Notes: generated by a model from the letters alone, not told the origin. Shown: positions 33,324-40,870, counted from the first letter of the stretch. The stretch: 50,489 nucleotides of DNA from Neobacillus niacini (GCF_000759675.1 NZ_BAWM01000017.1:1-50489), one strand, 5' to 3'. Numbers and translations are program-made.

Positions 33324-33812
33324 GTGAACTTGTTAGAATCCAAAGTTATCCAAACAAAGTTAGAAAAAGAAATATTTATTGATCAAAGCTCAAACATTGA
33401 AATAAAGATATTTCAATTTCTTGAAAAGGACATACCCTATTATGAATTTATGCTTGGGTTAGAGTTTCTTCGTATAAGGGAAAATGAGTTTTATGGAGCT
33501 GAAAAAAAGTATTTTGGTATACGCTTTACAGATAATATGCAATCTTTAATTGTTTTTGAACCGGATAAACATAGTATTTTTGCCACAAAGAACGAAGAGG
33601 AAAAAAAAGCAGTTACAGAATTAATTATGTATGTATTAACTAAATCCTCTATTTTTAAAGAATTGGTATCGACCATGGTTAATAATCTTCAACATGAAAA
33701 TGTAGTTTGTGAAAAGGAAGACAATGAAGTTGATACAAAGCAGGTACATTTAGAAAAATTGTTAAATGTAATGATTGAAAATGTTAAATTTCATATCGAA
33801 ATGAAAGATTAA
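33324..33812 (+). CDS. Protein of unknown family, 162 aa (paralogue of 20633-21127)
   Basis: It starts MNLLESKVIQTKLEKEIFID and aligns end to end with the 20633 product, with shared blocks YYEFMLGLE, RIRENEFYG, FEPDKHSIFA and LEKLLNV. The GTG start follows GCGAGGTA, which is conserved in both copies. It has no signal peptide or membrane segment. The middle part alternates short beta-like strands and the C-terminal half appears helical. The function is unknown. The two copies have diverged in sequence but kept length and regulatory region, which argues for selection. Confidence 0.75.
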   Translation: MNLLESKVIQTKLEKEIFIDQSSNIEIKIFQFLEKDIPYYEFMLGLEFLRIRENEFYGAEKKYFGIRFTDNMQSLIVFEPDKHSIFATKNEEEKKAVTELIMYVLTKSSIFKELVSTMVNNLQHENVVCEKEDNEVDTKQVHLEKLLNVMIENVKFHIEMKD

Positions 33813-33855
33813 GTATTGGGGGAAAGCTTTGGGATTTTTTGATGAAAGGGTTACG

Positions 33856-34010
33856 TCTTTTGAAAAGCTTGTGGAATTAGCGGTTTGTTGATGGGAGTAA
33901 ATCCATTTGATAGCCTGGAGTAGAAGCATTTAAGAAAAAACATGTTCCCTCTTCTTGGAAAACCAGTATATGAAGGAGAAAAAGTGGTTTTGTTAGAGCT
34001 TTTAAAATAA
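33856..34010 (+). pseudogene. pgi: Second decayed copy of the pgi 3' end
   Basis: The stretch matches the last part of pgi (from [20 protein letters not shown] to the stop) at DNA level. Examples are TGTGGAATTAGCGGTTTGTT and ATGGGAGTAAATCCATTTGA. Small indels break the frame. Unlike the 16409 copy it lacks the downstream terminator and is more diverged. It fills most of the gap between the 33324 gene and the ferredoxin gene. Confidence 0.8.
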
Positions 34011-34170
34011 TAAGTTTGTAATATATATTTTCTAAATTAGGATTGGTGAAGCTGCTCTTTAACTTATTTATGTTAACAAAGCTCCACATTGGAATGCAAA
34101 TTTTTCAGTAATGTGAATATAAAATCGGTTGACCAATACCAAAGTTAATATAATATGTGGGGGAATAGAA

Positions 34171-34494
34171 ATGCCCAAAATCACAGTTCTAGGATATGGA
34201 ACTTTTGAAGTGGAAAAAGGGAGAAAGCTGGTACTAGCATTAGAAGACAATGGTGTAAATATCCTTCACCAATGTGGAGGAAAAGCAAAATGTACAACTT
34301 GTAGAGTAGAAATAATGGGTGGGGAACTTTGCATCGAAACAACTACTGAAAAAAACGCCTTTAATAAGAAGGGGATTTTTGATGATAATTTACGACTATC
34401 TTGTCAAGTTCGAGTTGATGGAGATGTAGAAATTATCCCAATTATGACGTTAGAAAATTCCGGAATGGAACCAGGGCCAAGACCAGATGAATGA
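34171..34494 (+). CDS. 2Fe-2S ferredoxin
   Basis: The 107-aa plant-type ferredoxin has the cluster ligands in HQCGGKAKCTTCRVEI and a fourth Cys in LRLSCQVRVDGDVEI. The spacing of the first ligands follows the adrenodoxin/plant-type pattern with a shortened loop. It carries electrons to a partner that cannot be named here; ring-modifying or redox enzymes in the neighbourhood are possible. The ATG at 34171 follows GGGGG. The protein ends in a proline-rich tail. Confidence 0.88.
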   Translation: MPKITVLGYGTFEVEKGRKLVLALEDNGVNILHQCGGKAKCTTCRVEIMGGELCIETTTEKNAFNKKGIFDDNLRLSCQVRVDGDVEIIPIMTLENSGMEPGPRPDE

Positions 34495-34601
34495 AATGAT
34501 TAATTGTAGTTATGGCTGAAGTAATAGAGAAAATTTAATAAAACAAAAAATGAACAATGGCAGCTGTTTAATCATAATGAAATATGTAAAATTAGATAAA
34601 A

Positions 34602-34635
34602 ATAAGGAGCATGGGTATCATGCTCCTTATTTTTA
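34602..34635 (+). terminator. Terminator before the CMD gene
   Basis: ATAAGGAGCATG (34602-34613) is perfectly complementary to CATGCTCCTTAT (34619-34630), followed by TTTTATT. It probably ends the ferredoxin transcript. Confidence 0.85.
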
Positions 34636-34657
34636 TTAGAAAGAAAGGATGTCTACA

Positions 34658-35311
34658 ATGACAAACAATTTATATGATAAAGGAAATTTAAAAAATCTTA
34701 GTAAACTTAAAGAATTAGCACCAGAACAGCTGCAAGCTTTTTCGGAATTTAATACCGCAGTAATGACAGAGGGAGCACTTAGTAAAAAAGAAAAAGAAAT
34801 CATAGCGGTTGCAATTGCCCATGTAACGGAATGCCCTTATTGTATTGATTCCCATACACGTCGTGCGAAAAAAGAAGGAGCATTGCTAGAAGAATTAGTA
34901 GAAGCGGTCTTTGTCGTAGCAGGAGTAGAGGCAGGTGGAGTGGTAACTCACAGTACTCATATACATAATGCGATGGATTTAGAAACAGATGATTCACTTT
35001 ATAAACGCTCAAATCTTAAAAACCTTGGTCAATTAAATAAATATGCTCCTGAAGGCTATAGAGGTTATTCTACTTTTAGTAGGACTGCGATGAAGGACGG
35101 CAAATTGAGTGGGAAAATTAAAGAGATTATTGCTGTGGCAGTTGCCCATGCTACTCAATGTCCATACTGTATAGATGTTCATACGAAAAATGCCATAAAG
35201 TTTGGATGTACAAACGAAGAGCTTGCAGAAGCCGTAATGGTTACTTCCACATTACTTGCAGGAGGAGCTTATGCTCATATTGCTAATTTAATACAAAGCT
35301 ATGGTGATTAA
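34658..35311 (+). CDS. Double carboxymuconolactone decarboxylase/AhpD-like protein
   Basis: The 217-aa protein consists of two tandem CMD domains, near residues 5-105 and 115-215. Each carries an AhpD-type redox motif: TECPYCIDSHT and TQCPYCIDVHT. Each also starts with a similar LYDKGNLKNLSKL/LYKRSNLKNLGQL segment. CxxC-bearing CMD proteins act as peroxidase-like or disulfide-reducing enzymes, so a peroxide or electrophile defence role is likely. The ATG at 34658 has the better spacing from AAAGGA. The gene lies between a terminator and the converging HxlR gene. Confidence 0.88.
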   Translation: MTNNLYDKGNLKNLSKLKELAPEQLQAFSEFNTAVMTEGALSKKEKEIIAVAIAHVTECPYCIDSHTRRAKKEGALLEELVEAVFVVAGVEAGGVVTHSTHIHNAMDLETDDSLYKRSNLKNLGQLNKYAPEGYRGYSTFSRTAMKDGKLSGKIKEIIAVAVAHATQCPYCIDVHTKNAIKFGCTNEELAEAVMVTSTLLAGGAYAHIANLIQSYGD

Positions 35312-35324
35312 TATAAAAATACAG

Positions 35325-35359
35325 TGAAAGACCTCTCCATTCATTAGAGAGGTCTTTCA
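35325..35359. terminator. Bidirectional terminator between CMD and HxlR genes
   Basis: TGAAAGACCTCTC (35325-35337) is perfectly complementary to GAGAGGTCTTTCA (35347-35359). Confidence 0.9.
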
Positions 35360-35361
35360 AT

Positions 35362-35673
35362 TTATAGCCATTTATCTGCCCATTCCTCTAAAGCTTTGAG
35401 CGAGCGTCCAAGTTCTGTCCCTTTTTTGGTTAACGAATATTCGGTCCGTACAGGACGGTCTGCAATTACATTTCTTAACACAATTCCATTGTCCTCGAGC
35501 TCTTTCATCCGTTCATTTAATACCCTTTTACTTAAGTCTGGTATAAAGGCATGGATTTCACTAAATCTTTTAGGCTCCTCCATTAATGTGTGAATAACAA
35601 GACCAACCCATTTTTTCCCTAATATATGATAGCACTCTTCAACTTTGCTGCATAATTTATTTTCTGTTTCCAT
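35362..35673 (-). CDS. HxlR-family transcriptional regulator
   Basis: The 103-aa winged-helix protein reads CSKVEECYHILGKKWVGLVI, then FSEIHAFIPDLSKRVLNERM and GIVLRNVIADRPVRTEYSLT. The family includes HxlR (formaldehyde/RuMP genes) and the thiol-based sensors YodB, CatR and HypR, which respond to quinones and aldehydes through an N-terminal Cys. Cys8 and Cys14 here are candidates for such a switch. Start M at 35673 is preferred over an upstream in-frame codon. An inverted repeat at 35699-35715 lies in its leader. It is divergent from the promoter region of glpX. Confidence 0.9.
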   Translation of the reverse strand: METENKLCSKVEECYHILGKKWVGLVIHTLMEEPKRFSEIHAFIPDLSKRVLNERMKELEDNGIVLRNVIADRPVRTEYSLTKKGTELGRSLKALEEWADKWL

Positions 35674-35698
35674 AAATAAACACCCCAAATGGTTTCTT

Positions 35699-35715
35699 GG
35701 TTATTTTTAATAACC
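35699..35715. promoter_or_regulatory. Inverted repeat in the HxlR leader
   Basis: GGTTATTTTTAATAACC, a perfect palindrome with GGTTATT/AATAACC arms, lies 25 bases before the HxlR start. It suggests autoregulation. Confidence 0.55.
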
Positions 35716-35823
35716 TTAATTTAATAATAGCAGAATTATTTATTAAAATAAAGTATCTACTGGAATAAAATTACCAAGTTTAAGGATCTGTGTTTATCTG
35801 TTCACGAATTTGACACATATAAA

Positions 35824-35869
35824 TTGACAACAAAATTATAAAAAGTTATTATGGTTACATAAAGTTACC
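35824..35869 (+). promoter_or_regulatory. Promoter upstream of glpX with GGTTAC element
   Basis: TTGACA (35824-35829), 17 bases and TATTAT (35847-35852) form a strong promoter. GGTTACATAAAGTTACC (35853-35869) follows at once. The -10 box plus element is nearly identical to 4470-4491 at the pentose-phosphate operon. Confidence 0.65.
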
Positions 35870-35919
35870 AGGTAATTAATAAAAGAACTAGAATTGAAGA
35901 GTAATATTTTTTTAAAAAT

Positions 35920-35937
35920 AATCTCGAAATCAAGATT
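35920..35937. promoter_or_regulatory. MhqR-like box in the glpX leader, site 1
   Basis: AATCTCGAAATCAAGATT has the spacing and CGAA core of the MhqR-like boxes. It lies 50 bases after the GGTTAC element. Confidence 0.5.
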
Positions 35938-35989
35938 ATTCAATTAAAGATAAATAAGATCTACCTAGTTCAAATTTGCGGAGGTCATT

Positions 35990-36037
35990 ATGAGAAATCC
36001 ATATTTTAATATTTTATCTCGAATTGAAGATTATTGA
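35990..36037 (+). CDS. Possible 15-aa leader peptide upstream of glpX
   Basis: A near-perfect ribosome site GCGGAGGT precedes ATG 35990 by 6 bases. The frame encodes MRNPYFNILSRIEDY and stops at 36035-36037. The second MhqR-like box lies inside its 3' end. It could be a real leader peptide, or the stub of a lost gene whose start signals remain. Confidence 0.35.
   Translation: MRNPYFNILSRIEDY
36015..36032. promoter_or_regulatory. MhqR-like box in the glpX leader, site 2
   Basis: TATCTCGAATTGAAGATT matches the box with one changed base at the end. A further palindromic ATTATTGATTTCGAAATAAT overlaps its right side to 36049. Confidence 0.6.
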
Positions 36038-36108
36038 TTTCGAAATAATGAAAGACAAATAAATTAATTATAACGAAATCATTTTTTACAAAAGGAGTGT
36101 TAGTAAGA

Positions 36109-37059
36109 ATGGATAGAAATTTATCAATGGAACTTGTACGAGTAACGGAAGCTGCAGCACTAGCTGCAGGACGGTGGATGGGAAGAGGAAAGAAAGAAGA
36201 AGCAGATGACGCTGCTACACAAGCCATGAGAGAGATGTTTAATTCTATTCAAATGAAAGGGACGGTTGTTATCGGGGAAGGAGAAATGGATGAAGCGCCA
36301 ATGTTATATATTGGGGAAGAATTAGGAACATGTGATGGGGTTGAAGTTGATATTGCTGTAGATCCTTTAGAGGGAACCAATATTGTTGCTGCAGGTTCTT
36401 GGAATGCTCTTGCTATCATTGCTGTTGCTGAGAAAGGGAATTTATTGCATGCTCCAGATATGTACATGGAAAAGATTGCTGTGGGACCTGAATCAGCAGG
36501 GAAAATTGATATTAATGCACCGGTCATTGACAATTTAAAAGCTGTGGCGACAGCCAAAAATAAAAACATCGAAGATCTGGTTGTGGCTATATTAGATCGT
36601 GAAAGACATGAAAAAATGATTCAGGAAATCCGTCAATCGGGAGCAAGAATTAAACTGATGCAAGATGGAGATGTTGCTGCAGCTATCAATACAGCATTTG
36701 ATAATACTGGTGTTGATATTATGCTTGGTTCTGGAGGTGCGCCTGAAGGGGTAATAGCAGCGGTTGCACTTAAAAGTTTGGGTGGAGAATTTCAAGGCAA
36801 GCTGCTCCAACAAACGGAAGAAGAAAAAATTAGGTTAAATAAAATGGGCATTACTGATTTTAATAAAGTTTTATTTATGGATGACATCGTAAAAGGCGAT
36901 GATGCCTATTTCGCTGCAACAGGTGTAACCAATGGTGAGCTTTTAAGAGGAGTGCAATATAAGGGGAATATTGGAACAACTCATTCAGTAGTTATGCGTG
37001 CAAAAACAGGGACAGTTCGATTTATTGAGGGACAACACAGTTTGGATCAAAAACGATAA
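36109..37059 (+). CDS. glpX: Class II fructose-1,6-bisphosphatase (GlpX)
   Basis: GlpX hydrolyses fructose 1,6-bisphosphate to fructose 6-phosphate. The product has 316 aa, with [11 protein letters not shown], the metal-binding [18 protein letters not shown] and AVDPLEGTN. Together with the Pgi, Zwf, Gnd, Tkt and Tal genes of this window it would let triose-derived carbon re-enter the oxidative pentose-phosphate cycle. The ATG at 36109 begins the conserved [16 protein letters not shown]; a GTG at 36097 overlaps the ribosome site. Its long leader carries a GGTTAC element and two MhqR-like boxes. Confidence 0.94.
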   Translation: MDRNLSMELVRVTEAAALAAGRWMGRGKKEEADDAATQAMREMFNSIQMKGTVVIGEGEMDEAPMLYIGEELGTCDGVEVDIAVDPLEGTNIVAAGSWNALAIIAVAEKGNLLHAPDMYMEKIAVGPESAGKIDINAPVIDNLKAVATAKNKNIEDLVVAILDRERHEKMIQEIRQSGARIKLMQDGDVAAAINTAFDNTGVDIMLGSGGAPEGVIAAVALKSLGGEFQGKLLQQTEEEKIRLNKMGITDFNKVLFMDDIVKGDDAYFAATGVTNGELLRGVQYKGNIGTTHSVVMRAKTGTVRFIEGQHSLDQKR

Positions 37060-37093
37060 TCGTTTTTTGGGACTATAGAAATGTGGGATTAAA

Positions 37094-37318
37094 TTGGGGA
37101 AAAATGCTAGTCAAAAAATGATAGAACCAGAAACAATCTCTTCAACTATCAAGGTTAGAAAATTTGGTTTTAGAGATATCTATGCACTGGCTACCATCGT
37201 ACCCGGTGTCGTCTATCTATTGATTTTCGTTGTATTAATCTTTCTATATCCATTAACGAAACAACGGATGAAACAGCTTACCATTGATTTAACAGAACAA
37301 AGAAAGACCAGAAAATGA
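37094..37318 (+). pseudogene. C-terminal remnant of a GPH-family sugar:cation symporter
   Basis: The 74-codon frame contains one hydrophobic segment, YALATIVPGVVYLLIFVVLI, followed by FLYPLTKQRMKQLTIDLTEQ. This matches the last membrane helix and the typical YPLTKxRxxxIxxxL tail of melibiose/glucuronide-type symporters, which normally have about 450 residues. The start would be a TTG without a proper ribosome site. A truncated transporter tail is the best reading; a small independent membrane protein is less likely. Confidence 0.6.
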
Positions 37319-37373
37319 CGGTTGCAAATAGAATTTTAATAAAAATAATAGTTTACATGTTTTGTAGGTATGT

Positions 37374-37408
37374 AAAAAGGGGTGGGTGCCTATGGCCCCA
37401 TCCCTTTG
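37374..37408 (-). terminator. Terminator of the GMC oxidoreductase gene
   Basis: On the minus strand AAGGGATGGGGCC pairs imperfectly with GGCACCCACCCCTT and is followed by TTTTT. Confidence 0.8.
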
Positions 37409-37426
37409 CTTGATTAGCTTGAGATT

Positions 37427-38899
37427 TCATCCTGACTGACGAACAATGTGATCTGCTAGTCTAATTGCTAATGCAGTATTTGAAAGAACTGGACCTGCAG
37501 CTGTTAGGCTAGGCAGAACACTATTATCGGCTACAAATAAACCTTGAACACTGTGCACTTGACCATAACGGTTTGTCACAGAAGTAGCTGGATCTTCTCC
37601 CATTCTGCACGTACAAGCCTCATGCATGTCAGCACCAGGCGGCCTGAGTGCCATAGTTTCCTCCATAAGAGTCACTCCCATTGCATCTGCGGATTCTCGA
37701 ATTCCTTTTGCTACTTGGTCCGCAGTTTTCCGGTCCTTGTTACTTAAAGAATATTGAACTTGCTGCAATGGTACACCGAATTCATCTTTTGCAGATGGAT
37801 CGATAAACACTCGATTCTCAGCTCGGGGTTCAACTCTTCCAAAGGAGGCGTAAACAACCATGAGCTGATCTTTTAATGCTTTATCTTCAAATTGCTGGTA
37901 TGAAAAATATTGATCAGGTCCTAAAATTTGAATTTGATAAGGATCCTCTTTTGTCTCAAATTTTAAAATCGCTAAATTGCCAAGCTTATCAGAGAATTGT
38001 CTACGACTTATGGTTCCTATAGCAATAATGGATACATGCCCTGTTAAATAACGCCCAATGGCAGGGCCTTGAATACCAGAGTTTAGTAGTAAGCGAGGTG
38101 TTTCTAAGGTGCTTGCAGAAACTACTACATTTTTTGCTCGAATCGTATGTGCTTTCTTGTCTGCGGTAAATACCTCGACACCAGAAACTTTCCCATTTGC
38201 TGTATGAATTCGGGAGGCATAGGCGTTTACAGCGAGGTCAAACGGACGGTCAAACTGGGCAGCAGCCAGTGCATTGATTGAACTATACCAAGGATTTGAA
38301 TGAACCTCACCTTGGCGGGATGGTGTCATATCAAAGGCAAGGGGCATATCATCTGCTTCGAGAATACCGTGTGAATGAAGCCTCTTTAATAGGTTATTTT
38401 GCATTGATGAGCCCTTAGCATAATCCCTTGTGACATGCAATAATTTCTCAGCCATGCCGTAATAGACATTTAGTTCCTGACGATGAATCGGCCAATTATT
38501 TAGTTCAGATTGAATCGGTCTTGGGGTAGCGGCATTCCAAAACAATGACCTGCCTCCAAGGGCGTAAACCATTGTAGCTCCTGAAAATTGTGGTAATCTC
38601 TTTCCTAGAGGAGTTGAATTGTCAGGAAGCAGCACATCTCGAGCGGTATTAACGTTTTGAGTAGGAATGTTGAGCGAGTGTGAATGGAATAATTTATCCC
38701 CTTTCTCAATAATACCGATTTTTTTTGCCCCTTGGCTTTTCCAAAGTTCACACAAGCGATAGAGTGTTGCTCCCCCTCCAGGTCCTGAACCTACGATGAG
38801 AACATCGTAATGGGTGTTTGACATTTCTTCTACTGTTTTTGTCGGTATCCAATTTCCCTTATACTTAACGACCACATGAACCACCCCTTGTGCACGCAT
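37427..38899 (-). CDS. GMC-family FAD-dependent oxidoreductase
   Basis: About 490 aa. An N-terminal FAD-binding motif (VLIVGSGPGGGATLYRL) is followed by SGATMVYALGGRSLFWNAAT and the C-terminal GMC domain with the likely catalytic His in MHEACTCRMG. SVQGLFVADNSVLPS completes the family pattern. Members oxidise alcohols or sugars; here the substrate is unknown. There is no signal peptide and no gluconate-dehydrogenase-like small subunit nearby. A GTG eight codons inside the frame (38875) has a well-placed AAGGGG and may be the real start. Confidence 0.86.
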   Translation of the reverse strand: MRAQGVVHVVVKYKGNWIPTKTVEEMSNTHYDVLIVGSGPGGGATLYRLCELWKSQGAKKIGIIEKGDKLFHSHSLNIPTQNVNTARDVLLPDNSTPLGKRLPQFSGATMVYALGGRSLFWNAATPRPIQSELNNWPIHRQELNVYYGMAEKLLHVTRDYAKGSSMQNNLLKRLHSHGILEADDMPLAFDMTPSRQGEVHSNPWYSSINALAAAQFDRPFDLAVNAYASRIHTANGKVSGVEVFTADKKAHTIRAKNVVVSASTLETPRLLLNSGIQGPAIGRYLTGHVSIIAIGTISRRQFSDKLGNLAILKFETKEDPYQIQILGPDQYFSYQQFEDKALKDQLMVVYASFGRVEPRAENRVFIDPSAKDEFGVPLQQVQYSLSNKDRKTADQVAKGIRESADAMGVTLMEETMALRPPGADMHEACTCRMGEDPATSVTNRYGQVHSVQGLFVADNSVLPSLTAAGPVLSNTALAIRLADHIVRQSG

Positions 38900-38970
38900 T
38901 TTATTCCATTAGAAAGATATGTATTACTGCTAATCCTATATGTTAGTGTTAAATAAGAATGTAAAAATTA

Positions 38971-39001
38971 ACAAAGGAGCTTGATATCCAAGCCCCTTTG
39001 T
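38971..39001. terminator. Hairpin between GMC and HAD genes
   Basis: ACAAAGGAGCTTG (38971-38983) pairs imperfectly with CAAGCCCCTTTGT (38989-39001). A further pair of complementary GAAAGTGT/ACACTTTC segments flanks 39003-39065. No T-run follows. No gene lies in 38900-39135. Confidence 0.5.
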
Positions 39002-39135
39002 AGAAAGTGTTTTTGAATTTTTTAGGCGATAGCTAATTTGAGTAAAAATTCATATCTGGACACTTTCTTAATTTATGATTAAACCCATTGTCACGCCGCA
39101 ATTGCGTTACGCCAATTAGAGGTTAAGCACCTTGT

Positions 39136-40014
39136 TTAAATTTTGGTACCATGAATAAGTGAATTAATAAAATGAGCAACTCCATCTTCCACATTCGGAA
39201 GGGTCACTTCATGACAGGATTTTTTTATTTCATCTGGGGCATTGCCCATAGCTGCACTTCTTCCTGCCACTCGCAGCATGGATAAATCGTTATAGCTGTC
39301 GCCGACAGCCGCAGTATCCTTTAAATCGATATTTAACTTAGAAGCCAAAATGTTTAAGGCAATGCCTTTTGAAGCATTCTGATGTTCTAATTCAAAATTA
39401 TGTTTGGCAGAGGAAACAATCGTTAAATCAGTCGTCCCCTTAAAATGTGCTTTTCCTCTTTTTAACTTATCTTCATCAAATGAAAAAGCAAGGATATTAT
39501 AAAAATCCATTCCTGTCCCTGTCAGGTCTTTGCTGGAGTGGATAAAGGAAAAACCTGTTTGACTGTATTGCTTTTCGGCTGCGTGTTTTAGCTGCTCTAT
39601 GCTTACATCTGGATTTCCACTTGTCACTCTGTCCATTTCGATAGCCAAGAGTTCACGGCCATTTTGTGGAGTGATTATGGAATCATTGCTGAAAACCTCA
39701 TAATAGAAGCCTTCTTGCTCTAGCCAGCCTAAAATATTGAGAGCTTCGTTTCGATTTATTGGTACAGATTGAAAAAGTTCCCCATTCGGTTGATGGATGG
39801 TTGCTCCGTTGGCCCCAATAATCCACGTTTGTAAACCAGTATCTTTGAAAATTGATTGAACGTCAAAATGGGCACGACCTGTAGCCACAACAACTTCAAC
39901 CCCATTGGTTTGGGCGAATTTGATGGCATCCAAATTCTTATCGCTAATATAGTTATCTTCATTAAGTAAAGTGCCATCCAAATCCAAAGCAATTAGTTTT
40001 ACCATCTTACTCAT
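39136..40014 (-). CDS. Cof-type HAD-superfamily phosphatase
   Basis: The 292-aa protein has the HAD motif I DLDGT near residue 11, motif II ATGR (VVVATGRAH), a large C2B cap and motif IV GDSYNDLSML. Such enzymes dephosphorylate sugar phosphates or cofactors. Its start lies within the end of the preceding DeoR gene (8-base overlap), indicating translational coupling, so it probably removes phosphate from the same sugar phosphate that the DeoR protein senses. A second in-frame ATG (MVKLIA) four codons on is an alternative start. Confidence 0.88.
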   Translation of the reverse strand: MSKMVKLIALDLDGTLLNEDNYISDKNLDAIKFAQTNGVEVVVATGRAHFDVQSIFKDTGLQTWIIGANGATIHQPNGELFQSVPINRNEALNILGWLEQEGFYYEVFSNDSIITPQNGRELLAIEMDRVTSGNPDVSIEQLKHAAEKQYSQTGFSFIHSSKDLTGTGMDFYNILAFSFDEDKLKRGKAHFKGTTDLTIVSSAKHNFELEHQNASKGIALNILASKLNIDLKDTAAVGDSYNDLSMLRVAGRSAAMGNAPDEIKKSCHEVTLPNVEDGVAHFINSLIHGTKI

Positions 40015-40786
40015 CTCCCTCGTCCTCTTGATCCACGGTTAATAGTTCAACATTGTTTTTAGCTAACAGCTCTCTAAATGCTTTCGGTGGTGTTTTATCT
40101 GTAATCAGAAGGTCAATATCCTGTAAATCAGCAAACCGAAAAAAGTCAGTGATTCCTAGCTTTGTATGGTCTGCTAAAACAATTACCTGTTTGGCTTGCT
40201 GGATCATTTTGCTTTTAACAACCCCATCCTCCTCATGAGCGATGGTTAATCCTTTTTCGGAAATACCCACGACTCCAATAAAGGCTTTGTCTACATGGTA
40301 ATCTGAGAGTTTTTCAACTACAGATGAACCGTATAAAAATCGGTGCTCTTTTTGCAGTGTTCCTCCTAAGAGCTGGATATTTATTTCCGGCTTGTCAGAC
40401 AATACCTCAGCCTGATTAATCGAGTTTGTAATAATGGTACAATCAACGCTTCTAATTTGTTCTGCACATGATTGAACCGTTGTGGAGGCATCCAATATGA
40501 CCCTGTCCCCGGGATAGATCAATGAGGCTGCCATTTTTCCAATCCTATTCTTTTCTTCTGATACTGTCTTTAGCCGATTGGTATAGTTTTTAATTTCATC
40601 ATGAATGGTTGGAAGAATTGCCCCTCCACGGGTACGAACAATGGAATTTTCTTCTTCGAGCCTGACAAGGTCTCTTCTTGCAGTATCTCTTGAGACATCA
40701 AAGAGGGAACAGATTTGGTCAACAGAAATTCTGTTGTGCTTTTTTAAAAATTCCATAATGGATAATAATCTCTCTTCTTGATACAA
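40007..40786 (-). CDS. DeoR-family transcriptional regulator
   Basis: The 259-aa protein has an N-terminal DeoR helix-turn-helix (RISVDQICSLFDVSRDTARR) and a C-terminal ribose-isomerase-like sensor domain (VILDASTTVQSCAEQI, then LGGTLQKEHRFLYGSSVVEK). A TTG at 40786 is chosen because it gives the standard (M)YQEERLLSIMEF start. The frame continues upstream through a repeat-rich promoter region that is unlikely to be coding. It is coupled to the HAD phosphatase gene. Its effector is probably a sugar phosphate. Confidence 0.88.
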   Translation of the reverse strand: MYQEERLLSIMEFLKKHNRISVDQICSLFDVSRDTARRDLVRLEEENSIVRTRGGAILPTIHDEIKNYTNRLKTVSEEKNRIGKMAASLIYPGDRVILDASTTVQSCAEQIRSVDCTIITNSINQAEVLSDKPEINIQLLGGTLQKEHRFLYGSSVVEKLSDYHVDKAFIGVVGISEKGLTIAHEEDGVVKSKMIQQAKQVIVLADHTKLGITDFFRFADLQDIDLLITDKTPPKAFRELLAKNNVELLTVDQEDEGDE

Positions 40787-40804
40787 GGTATCACACCATC
40801 TTTT

Positions 40805-40870
40805 AAGTATTTTTAAGTAATTATATATAAAGCTATAAGTTATTTCAAGTATTTTTAAGTAATTCAAGTA
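40805..40870. promoter_or_regulatory. Direct-repeat array upstream of deoR
   Basis: AAGTATTTTTAAGTAATT occurs exactly at 40805-40822 and 40847-40864 (42-bp period), with another CAAGTAA at 40865. Tandem AAGTA motifs about 10 bp apart within each copy fit binding by an oligomeric DeoR-type repressor to one face of the helix. Confidence 0.6.

Noticed and set aside
40787..40867. N-terminal extension of the DeoR protein
   Set aside because: It is encoded by AT-rich direct repeats that look like operator DNA, and the family normally begins at (M)YQEERL.
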